DNA of 64,000 bases, from assembly GCA_002344055.1 (NCBI GenBank), contig DDTH01000006.1, forward strand, positions 411,037 to 475,036. Direction: 5' to 3'. This DNA is from Sphingomonadales bacterium UBA2369. Lineage in GTDB: Bacteria > Pseudomonadota > Alphaproteobacteria > Sphingomonadales > Sphingomonadaceae. The position numbers and the translations under genes are program-made. Positions within the stretch are counted from its first letter, which is position 1. Each line of letters starts with the position of its first letter. Below are positions 51,711 through 57,963 of the stretch, piece by piece. The notes beneath the pieces are model-generated. The model ran no database searches. It worked only from the letters and a program-made list of their open reading frames with translations, and was not told where the DNA came from.

Positions 51711-53846
51711 TCAGATCGCGCCGCTGATCGTCAACGTGAAGACGGGGCCATAGGTACGGTCGCGATCCTCGATGAAGAGGATGTTGCTGTTCGTCGCATT
51801 GCGACGGCCGTCGAAGAAGGTGCGGGTAAAGCCTTCATTGATGTCGAGCAAATTGTCGACGCCGGCCCGCACGGTCAGCCCCAGCACATTCTTATGCTCC
51901 ACGAACGCGCCGAAATTGCCGGGCGCGTTGAGCGAACGGAAGCGTTGATCGAGCCGGAACTCGACCGACTCACGATATTGCGAGAGATCCACCCCCCATG
52001 CCCAGTCGCTGCCGGGAATATCGTGCCGGAAGTTCACATCGATATTGCGGACCATCTCCTCGTTGAACGCCCGGCGTACGCCGGTGAGCGGATCGTCGAG
52101 CCGGTGGCGCTGGAAGCGCAGATTCAGGTCGAGTTTCGCGCCGCGCAGGCCCAGCGGATCGAGATTGAAGGTGCTGATCCACTGAAAGCCGTAGAGCGTC
52201 GCGGTGCCGTCGATATTGCCCGGCGATTGGCCGGTCGCGCCGATCGGAATGATGTCGACGATATCGGTGATCAGGCTGCCGTGGAGCCGCGCCGTGATCG
52301 TCCCCCAACGGCCCAGATTGCGCCGCGCCTCGATCTGCGCGTTCCAGCGCTGCGGCGGGACCAGATCGGCATTGCCGGCGTTGGACGTGCCCGAACTCAC
52401 GTTCGATGACGCCACGAAATCGTAGAAATCGAGTTGCCCGACGACGCGCTCGACGCGGGCGCTGACGTCCAGATTCGTCTCCGGACGCCAGGCGACGTTG
52501 AGAAAGCCCTTCGGCCGGAAGAAGCGACGGGTGATATCGGCGGCGCCGGTCTGGCTCAGTTCCGAATATTCGGCGCCGATCGCGGCCTGCAGATTGAGCT
52601 TTGCGGACAGCGCACGGCCGTAGGTCAAGGTCGCTTCGGCCCTGCGCTCCTCGACGATTTCGGCAGCGGAGGCGCCGGGCACGGGCACGTAGACGCCGCC
52701 GGCCAGATCGAAGAGATCATTCTCGACATCCAGCCGGTTCAGCGCGCCTTCCAGGCTGAATTGCCAGTCATTGCGGCCGCCGCGCCAGCGATACTCGCCG
52801 CGCAGGATCGTCTCGCTCTCGTCGGCCGTCTGCGTGAACCGCTGCCCCTCGCGCGGGCGGCCGTCCGAGAAATCGGTGGTGAGGGTCTGCCGGTAGGGGC
52901 TGTGCTCGAAGCGATGAACACCGATCAGCTTCAGCCGGCCGCCGCCAAGGCCGAATTCGTAATCGCCGCCCAGTTCGTAATTATGCTCCCGCTCGCTCTC
53001 GACCAGGCGCCGGTCGCGGTCGGGCTGGCCGGGACCCGAGCGCAGCGAATCCTCGCTCAGGTCGAAATAGAAAAGCTGGAAGCCGGCATTCGCGTTCAGG
53101 ATCGATCCGTCGCGGAAGGTCCGCCGCAGCGTGCCGGCAATGCGCGGCCCGTCCTCGTCGGCGAACAGCACTTCCTCGCGCCGGTCCAGAATGTTGCCCC
53201 CGGGCGCGAACACCAGTTCGGGGCCGGCATGCCCGCTGCGCCGGCTCTCGTTGGCGAAGCTGAGACTATATTCCGTGCCGCCGAGCCGGCCGTTGATCGA
53301 CACTTCGCCGTCGAGCAGACGCGGCGGCGTGCGGCGGGCGCGGACCTGCGGACGCCAGGCGAAATTGCCGGACAGCCCGCCAGACCGGGTCAGGATGTTG
53401 GCGACCTGCCCGGAAAGGCCGGGTACGTTCAGGCTCGCGCCATCGACAATCTCGATCCGGATGACGTTCGCCGCGCTGATCCGGCGCAATTCGGAAAAGA
53501 TGTCGGTCGAGCGCTGCACGAAGCGCTCGCCATTGATCAGCACGTTGCCGGTGGCGAGGCCGAGTCCCCGCCGCCCCGTATCCCCTTCCGAGATCGAGAA
53601 GCCCGGGACGTTGGTGAGCATGTCGAGCGCGGTGCGCGGCGCGAAGCGGGCGAAATCCTCGGGCGTGTAGCTACGCGCACCCTGGGGCGCGGCGGCCTCC
53701 TGTTCGGCTGGTGCCGCAGGCGCATCGGGAACCTGTGCGAAGGCCGGAGTCGCACCGGAAACGGCAGCCGTGGTGCCGAGCAGCGCCAGCACAAGCGCCC
53801 GTCCGCGACCCGACTGTCCGCGCGCTACAACAACCGGCCCAACCAT
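51711..53846 (-). CDS. TonB-dependent receptor
   Basis: A 711-residue outer membrane protein with a long signal (GRALVLALLGTTAAVSG, cleavage near AFAQ), an N-terminal plug domain (ALDMLTNVPGFSISEGDTG, GNVLINGERFV, VIRIEIVDGASLNVPGLSG) and a beta-barrel of about 500 residues ending FTLTISGAI. TonB receptors import siderophores, sugars, vitamins or metals; the substrate is not evident. Its neighbour, an Atm1-type exporter, suggests a metal-related role, but only by proximity. A 20-bp palindrome 96 bp upstream may be its operator. Confidence 0.9.
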   Translation of the reverse strand: MVGPVVVARGQSGRGRALVLALLGTTAAVSGATPAFAQVPDAPAAPAEQEAAAPQGARSYTPEDFARFAPRTALDMLTNVPGFSISEGDTGRRGLGLATGNVLINGERFVQRSTDIFSELRRISAANVIRIEIVDGASLNVPGLSGQVANILTRSGGLSGNFAWRPQVRARRTPPRLLDGEVSINGRLGGTEYSLSFANESRRSGHAGPELVFAPGGNILDRREEVLFADEDGPRIAGTLRRTFRDGSILNANAGFQLFYFDLSEDSLRSGPGQPDRDRRLVESEREHNYELGGDYEFGLGGGRLKLIGVHRFEHSPYRQTLTTDFSDGRPREGQRFTQTADESETILRGEYRWRGGRNDWQFSLEGALNRLDVENDLFDLAGGVYVPVPGASAAEIVEERRAEATLTYGRALSAKLNLQAAIGAEYSELSQTGAADITRRFFRPKGFLNVAWRPETNLDVSARVERVVGQLDFYDFVASSNVSSGTSNAGNADLVPPQRWNAQIEARRNLGRWGTITARLHGSLITDIVDIIPIGATGQSPGNIDGTATLYGFQWISTFNLDPLGLRGAKLDLNLRFQRHRLDDPLTGVRRAFNEEMVRNIDVNFRHDIPGSDWAWGVDLSQYRESVEFRLDQRFRSLNAPGNFGAFVEHKNVLGLTVRAGVDNLLDINEGFTRTFFDGRRNATNSNILFIEDRDRTYGPVFTLTISGAI

Positions 53847-54243
53847 TCTTCCCGCCCCTCAAGCCCAGATTTCACGACGACTGCCCGACACGACGACTGG
53901 CCGGCCGGAGGCGCATGCCATTGGAGGCCCTGGCACATCGGTGTCGTGCGTTCGCACGACAGTGTCGCCAGCCCACTATTGAAAGCCGCTCGCAATAGCT
54001 AGCCGGGTGAGGGTAGCGCGTACGATGAAAGCCCCGCGACGAGCGACGGAAGCGACGAACGCGCGGGAGGCGGCCGGACCGTCGCTTACGCCGCCGGATT
54101 TGTCGTTGCGCAGGAGCGACCGCCCAAAGTCACAAGCTAGGAGACAAAGCGAGAGGGACACGCGTCCCGCACTCGTTGCGGCGGCGGCCCGGTTGGAACC
54201 CGCCGAAGCGGCGAAGGGTTTGAACCACAGGTTCTTGAAGGAA
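53847..54243. other. 397-bp gap upstream of the TonB receptor
   Basis: Besides the palindrome at 53942-53961 I see no element with firm support. A reading frame on the plus strand from 54007 gives an Arg/Ser/Ala-rich sequence (MKAPRRATEATNAREAAG) that runs into the following gene; its composition is not protein-like, so I regard it as non-coding 5' sequence. Confidence 0.55.
53942..53961. promoter_or_regulatory. Perfect 20-bp palindrome, candidate operator
   Basis: TGTCGTGCG and its reverse complement CGCACGACA flank a TT centre. It lies 96-115 bp before the TonB receptor ATG, a fitting place for a repressor or activator site controlling that gene. No regulator gene is adjacent. Confidence 0.5.
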
Positions 54244-54531
54244 ATGACGATGATGGGTCCCGCCGGTTATCTGCTCGCAATATTGGGCTGTGGCGAAGGC
54301 GAAGCGAACTGCCAGCAGATCGCGGTGCAGCCGATGGTCTATGAAAGCCGCGCCGACTGCCTCGCCGCCACCGAGGCCGCTTTGGCCGATGCCGAGGCCG
54401 CCTATCCCGTGATCGTCGCCGATTGCCGCGCCGCCAGCACGCGCGCCGCGGCGGTCCGGGCTGACGAGGTTCGCCTGCCCGATCCGCGCGGCTGGTTCGC
54501 CCCCGTACGCACCGCCGCAGCCCGCCGGTAA
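54244..54531 (+). CDS. Small Cys-containing hypothetical protein
   Basis: A 95-residue protein starting MTMMGPAGYLLAILGCGEGE, with AAGGAA just before the ATG. The N-terminus is mildly hydrophobic and may be a weak export signal; ANCQQIAVQPMVYESRADCL and VIVADCRAASTRAA supply three more cysteines. The family pattern of a short hydrophobic start plus four Cys and an Arg-rich end is common among small periplasmic proteins of sphingomonads, but I cannot name it. Confidence 0.65.
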   Translation: MTMMGPAGYLLAILGCGEGEANCQQIAVQPMVYESRADCLAATEAALADAEAAYPVIVADCRAASTRAAAVRADEVRLPDPRGWFAPVRTAAARR

Positions 54532-54618
54532 AGCGCCGCTCCACCTCACGCGCGCCATCCGCGCGAAAGAACCAAGACAACTCTCCGTTCCTTGACGCCA
54601 TGCGCGACAAGGGGGAAA

Positions 54619-54644
54619 GTCATACCGGCTGTCGCCGGGATGAC
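54619..54644. repeat. REP-like hairpin
   Basis: Arms GTCATACCGGC and GCCGGGATGAC pair with one mismatch around a 4-base loop. The GTCATCCCGGC-type arm is typical of dispersed extragenic palindromes in proteobacteria. It lies 16 bp before the DUF962 gene's ATG, so it could also affect translation. Confidence 0.65.
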
Positions 54645-54659
54645 GGGAGTGAGTTGATC

Positions 54660-55004
54660 ATGGCCGAAGCGCGCTACGCCAGCTTTCGCGAATTCTGGCC
54701 TTATTATCTGCGCGAGCATAGCCGCCCCGCGACGCGCGCCATCCATTATATCGGTACGACACTGGTTGTCGGTCTCGCCGCCGCCGCGCTGGCGACGCAG
54801 ATCTGGTGGCTGCTCGCGCTCATGCCGGTGGCAGGCTACGGCTTCGCCTGGACCGGGCATATGCTGGCCGAGCGCAACCGGCCGGCGACCTTCAAATATC
54901 CCAGTTGGTCGCTCGCCGCGGACTTTCGCATGTGGTGGCTGTGGTTGACCGGCCGGCTCGGACCCCATCTCGACGCGGCGGGGGTGGAGCGAGTCCGCGC
55001 CTGA
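54660..55004 (+). CDS. DUF962/Mpo1-like membrane protein
   Basis: A 114-residue protein with the Mpo1-like pattern: YASFREFWPYYLREHSRPAT, HYIGTTLVVGLAAAALATQI, and GHMLAERNRPATFKYPSWS. His residues in REH, HYIGT and GHML correspond to the iron ligands of yeast Mpo1, which performs alpha-oxidation of 2-hydroxy fatty acids. Two to three membrane helices are predicted. Sphingomonads make sphingolipids with 2-hydroxy fatty acids, so a role in their breakdown is an attractive inference. Its stop overlaps the ATG of the Crp/Fnr gene. Confidence 0.87.
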   Translation: MAEARYASFREFWPYYLREHSRPATRAIHYIGTTLVVGLAAAALATQIWWLLALMPVAGYGFAWTGHMLAERNRPATFKYPSWSLAADFRMWWLWLTGRLGPHLDAAGVERVRA

Positions 55005-55747
55005 TGCCCCCGGACGGCGCCGCCGAAGCGATCGCCAGGCTGCTGGTCAAGCTGCGCCTGCGCGACCGCGTCACCGAGCATGAAGCGTCGGTGCTGAGGG
55101 GTGCAATCGACCGGATCGTCGATCATCCCGCCGGCCAGGTGCTGGTGAGCGAAGGGGCGCCGCTCACTTTCTCCATCCTGCTGATCGACGGCTTCGTCGC
55201 CCGCTTCAAGGATCTGGCCGAAGGACAGCGGCAGATCACCGAATTGCATGTCGCCGGCGATTTCGTCGATCTGCACGGCTATCTCCTCAAGCGGCTGGAG
55301 CACAGCATCTGCGCACTGACCCCGGTGCGGATCGCGATCGTGCCGCACGCCGCCTTGACCGCGATCACCGAAAGCGAGCCGCATCTGACCCGGATGCTGT
55401 GGCTCTCGACCCAGATGGACGCAGCCATCCAGCGCGAGCGCATCCTCTCGCTCGGCCGGCGCACGGCGGTTGCGCGCGTGGCGCACGTCATCTGCGAATT
55501 GTTCCACCGGCTGAAGATCATCGGCATGGTCGATGGCACCAGCTTCGCCCTGCCGATCACCCAGGTCGACCTCGCCGACGCGACCGGCCTCACGCCCGTC
55601 CATGTCAACCGCATGCTGGGGCGCTTGCGCAACGAGCGGCTGCTGACCTTTCGCGGCGGCATCGCGCAGATCCACGACCTCGCGGGGCTCGAGGAGCGCG
55701 CCGAATTCGACCCCGCCTATCTCTTCATGAGCGCCGCCCGGCGCTAA
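55004..55747 (+). CDS. Crp/Fnr family transcription regulator
   Basis: A 247-residue regulator with an N-terminal cyclic-nucleotide-binding-like beta barrel (LVSEGAPLTFSILLIDGFVA, AGDFVDLHGYLLKRLEHSIC), a dimer helix (MDAAIQRERILSLGRRTAVA) and a winged helix-turn-helix (TQVDLADATGLTPVHVNRML, GRLRNERLL). It lacks the N-terminal Cys cluster of FNR and the cAMP-binding RSAR pattern of CRP, so its effector is unknown. It is translationally coupled to the DUF962 gene. Two palindromes begin three bases after its stop. Confidence 0.9.
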   Translation: MPPDGAAEAIARLLVKLRLRDRVTEHEASVLRGAIDRIVDHPAGQVLVSEGAPLTFSILLIDGFVARFKDLAEGQRQITELHVAGDFVDLHGYLLKRLEHSICALTPVRIAIVPHAALTAITESEPHLTRMLWLSTQMDAAIQRERILSLGRRTAVARVAHVICELFHRLKIIGMVDGTSFALPITQVDLADATGLTPVHVNRMLGRLRNERLLTFRGGIAQIHDLAGLEERAEFDPAYLFMSAARR

Positions 55748-55749
55748 CC

Positions 55750-55783
55750 TGTCCGTTAACGGACACTTGTCCGCTTGCGGACG
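55750..55783. promoter_or_regulatory. Two tandem TGTCCG-N4-CGGAC palindromes
   Basis: Site 1 (55750-55765) is the perfect palindrome TGTCCG-TTAA-CGGACA. Site 2 (55768-55783) is TGTCCG-CTTG-CGGACG, one base from perfect. Their starts are 18 bp apart. They lie about 120-150 bp upstream of a candidate sigma-54 promoter, a usual position for activator sites, but could also be 3'-end hairpins of the Crp/Fnr gene (no T-run follows). Confidence 0.55.
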
Positions 55784-55901
55784 CCGGCGAAACGATCGCC
55801 CTGCCAAGAGTTGGCGCAATTTCCGATCATTTCGGGGTCGTTAAACTGGCGTTCAGCCAGTGTTTTCTCGTTTTTGGCAGTTTTCCGTTAGTTTCGTGGT
55901 T

Positions 55902-55918
55902 TGGCACGGCGTCTGCAA
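55902..55918 (+). promoter_or_regulatory. Candidate sigma-54 (RpoN) promoter
   Basis: TTGGCACG-GCGT-CTGCA matches the -24/-12 consensus YTGGCACG-N4-TTGCW with a single mismatch; GG and GC are spaced by the required 10 bases. It precedes the first microprotein ATG by about 56 bp. RpoN itself is not in the window. Confidence 0.5.
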
Positions 55919-55973
55919 TTCCTTTGGCATGGCCCCGGATGGTCCGGCGGCCCGACTGAAAAGGAATGAAATC

Positions 55974-56084
55974 ATGTCTGCCGCCACCTCTTTCACCCAG
56001 AAGATCCTCGCTTCGGTCACCGCGCTTGCCGCCAGCTTCGTGCTGATCGTCGCCGCCGCCGGCCCGATCGCTCCGATCGCCTAA
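55974..56084 (+). CDS. Microprotein 1 (36 residues, single membrane helix)
   Basis: A 36-residue protein: MSAATSFTQKILASVTALAA, then SFVLIVAAAGPIAPIA. AAGGAATG lies in the leader a few bases before the ATG. The sequence is a short polar start and one hydrophobic helix ending AAAGPI. A second gene 31 bp downstream encodes an equally long relative (ALxASxVLxxAAAGP pattern), which argues that both are real genes. I know no named family; a small envelope stress or membrane-associated peptide is the likely class. Confidence 0.75.
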   Translation: MSAATSFTQKILASVTALAASFVLIVAAAGPIAPIA

Positions 56085-56115
56085 CCAACACAGCTACCGA
56101 ACCAAGGAACATAAA

Positions 56116-56226
56116 ATGTCGATCTTCAAGCTCAACTCTGCCGACAAGATGCTGGCCACGTTCAGCGCGCTCTTCGCCAGCTGGGTCCTCGTCAGCGCCG
56201 CCGCCGGCCCGGTCTTCATCGCTTGA
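56116..56226 (+). CDS. Microprotein 2 (36 residues), paralogue of microprotein 1
   Basis: A 36-residue protein: MSIFKLNSADKMLATFSALF, then ASWVLVSAAAGPVFIA. AAGGAA precedes the ATG. Length equals microprotein 1, and the hydrophobic C-terminal 25 residues align with it at most positions (K-LA---AL-AS-VL---AAAGP). The pair looks like a tandem duplication. It lies 38 bp before the PspC-domain gene, on the same strand, so the three are likely one transcript. Confidence 0.75.
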   Translation: MSIFKLNSADKMLATFSALFASWVLVSAAAGPVFIA

Positions 56227-56264
56227 CCGCCGCCACGTCCGCGTCACCAAGGAGACAAGGCAAT

Positions 56265-56444
56265 ATGGACACGCCTTATTCCCGTGACCGCGCGAACGGA
56301 AAGATCCTCGGCGTGTGCGCAGGCATCGCCCGGTCGATCGATTACGATCCGGCGCTCATTCGCCTGATCGCCCTGTTCGCGCTCATTCTGCTGGGGCCGT
56401 TCACGATCCTGGCCTACATCCTGACCGGCTGGCTGGCCGACTAG
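56265..56444 (+). CDS. PspC domain protein
   Basis: A 59-residue protein: DRANGKILGVCAGIARSIDY, DPALIRLIALFALILLGPF and TILAYILTGWL, the complete PspC core. In enterobacteria PspC is an inner-membrane sensor of the phage-shock response, whose operon is driven by sigma-54. Here the gene follows two microproteins and a candidate sigma-54 site, while pspA and pspB are absent from the window. GGAGACAAGG precedes the ATG; a terminator follows. Confidence 0.88.
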   Translation: MDTPYSRDRANGKILGVCAGIARSIDYDPALIRLIALFALILLGPFTILAYILTGWLAD

Positions 56445-56481
56445 AGGTTTCCACCTCTGACCAGCATAGCTGGGGGCCGGA

Positions 56482-56523
56482 CAGCCGGCGGGTCCAAAGG
56501 GGTCCGCCGGCTGAACTGTTTTT
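56482..56523 (+). terminator. Rho-independent terminator after pspC
   Basis: A perfect 10-bp GC-rich stem (CAGCCGGCGG with CCGCCGGCTG, 12-base loop) is followed by AACTGTTTTT. It closes the microprotein-PspC transcript 38 bp past the stop. Confidence 0.85.
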
Positions 56524-56584
56524 AGGGCCGGTGCCCGACACCAAGTCCTAGCATCTCACGGATTTCATCCGCTAAGCCCGGCAT

Positions 56585-57541
56585 ATGGCGGACGGGCATC
56601 ACCATCTTCACGGGCACGCGCATCATGGCCACCACCATGCGCACGGCCATCACGGTCACGGCGGCCACAGCCACGCCCCCACCGATTTCGGCCGCGCCTT
56701 CGCCATCGGCATTTCGCTCAACCTGGCCTTCGTCATCGTCGAGGGCGCCTACGGTTTCTGGGCCAATTCCATGGCCCTGCTGGCCGACGCCGGCCACAAT
56801 CTTTCCGACGTCCTCGGCCTCATCATCGCCTGGATCGGCTTTGCCCTGGCCAAGCGCGCGCCGAGCCGCCGCTTCAGCTACGGCTATCGCGGCGCGACGA
56901 TCCTCGCGGCCCTCGCCAACGCCATCATCCTGCTGATCGCGGTCGCTTTCATCGTCTATCACGCCGTGATGCGCCTCATCATCCCGGATGTGGTGGAAGG
57001 CGAGACGGTCATCATCGTCGCCCTGATCGGCATTGTAATCAACGGCGTCACCGCCTGGATGTTCGCACGGGGCAGCAAGGGCGACATCAACATTCGCGGC
57101 GCTTACCTGCACATGGTCGCCGACGCTTTGGTGTCAGCGGGCGTGGTGGTCGCCGGCATTCTGATCATGACCACCGGCTGGCTGTGGGTCGATTCAATCA
57201 CCTCGCTCATCGTCGCCGGCCTGATCTTCATCGCTACAGCCGATCTGGCGCGTGAATCGCTGACGATGGCGCTCAGCGGCGTACCGAGCAGCATCGATCC
57301 CGACGCCGTGGAGGCGGAACTCGCGGCCTTACCCGGGGTCACGCGGGTGCACGATCTCCACATCTGGCCGATGAGCACGACCGAGACGGTGCTGACCGCC
57401 CACCTGGTCATTCCGGCCGGTCCGCCCGGTGACACCTTCCTCACCGACGCGCGCAAGACTCTGCACGAGCGGTTTGGTATCGGCCATGTGACGTTGCAGG
57501 TGGAGACCGGCGAAGGCGAGGATTGCGACGGCTGCGGATGA
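56585..57541 (+). CDS. Cation diffusion facilitator (zinc-type) exporter
   Basis: A 318-residue CDF protein with a His/Gly-rich N-terminus (HHHLHGHAHHGHHHAHGHHG), six helices with the metal site ALLADAGHNLSDVLGL in helix 2 and HMVADALVSAGVVVAG in helix 5, and a cytoplasmic domain ending GIGHVTLQVETGEGEDCDGC. The HxxxD/DxxxD pairs match zinc/cadmium/cobalt exporters such as CzcD and ZitB. Metal specificity is inferred. Its stop overlaps the ATG of the DUF1810 gene. Confidence 0.93.
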   Translation: MADGHHHLHGHAHHGHHHAHGHHGHGGHSHAPTDFGRAFAIGISLNLAFVIVEGAYGFWANSMALLADAGHNLSDVLGLIIAWIGFALAKRAPSRRFSYGYRGATILAALANAIILLIAVAFIVYHAVMRLIIPDVVEGETVIIVALIGIVINGVTAWMFARGSKGDINIRGAYLHMVADALVSAGVVVAGILIMTTGWLWVDSITSLIVAGLIFIATADLARESLTMALSGVPSSIDPDAVEAELAALPGVTRVHDLHIWPMSTTETVLTAHLVIPAGPPGDTFLTDARKTLHERFGIGHVTLQVETGEGEDCDGCG

Positions 57542-57963
57542 GCGGCCAAGACCCTCGAAATCTGTTTCGTTTCGTCGAAGCGCAGGACGGCGTGTACGAA
57601 ACCGCGCTGACCGAACTGATCGCCGGACAGAAACGCAGCCATTGGATGTGGTTCGTCTTCCCGCAAATCGCCGGTCTCGGCCTCAGCGCATTGGCGCAAT
57701 ATTATGCGATCGAGTCGCGCGCAGAAGCGCGTGAGTATCTCGACGACCCGGTGCTTGGACCCCGCCTACGGGAATGCACCCAGGCCATGCTCCGTCACCC
57801 AGTCTGCACCGCGGAGGCGATCCTCGGTACGGTCGATGCGCTCAAGTTCCGCTCGTCCATGACCCTGTTCGACGCGGTCGAGCCGGACGGCGTCTTCGCC
57901 CGCGCACTCGCCACTTTCTACAATGGCGCGCGGGATGAGCGTACGATGGCGCTGCTGAACTAG
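57538..57963 (+). CDS. DUF1810 family protein
   Basis: A 141-residue protein matching DUF1810: NLFRFVEAQDGVYETALTEL, SHWMWFVFPQIAGLGLSALA, YYAIESRAEAREYLDDPVLG, and KFRSSMTLFDAVEPDGVFAR. The family is widespread, cytoplasmic and uncharacterised. The start is the ATG overlapping the CDF stop rather than an upstream in-frame codon. Its TAG shares bases with the convergent pepN stop (CTAG). Confidence 0.88.
   Translation: MSGQDPRNLFRFVEAQDGVYETALTELIAGQKRSHWMWFVFPQIAGLGLSALAQYYAIESRAEAREYLDDPVLGPRLRECTQAMLRHPVCTAEAILGTVDALKFRSSMTLFDAVEPDGVFARALATFYNGARDERTMALLN

Noticed and set aside
54007..54243. Basic N-terminal extension of the small gene at 54244
   Set aside because: Arg/Ser-rich reading without conserved pattern; the ATG at 54244 has a proper ribosome site.
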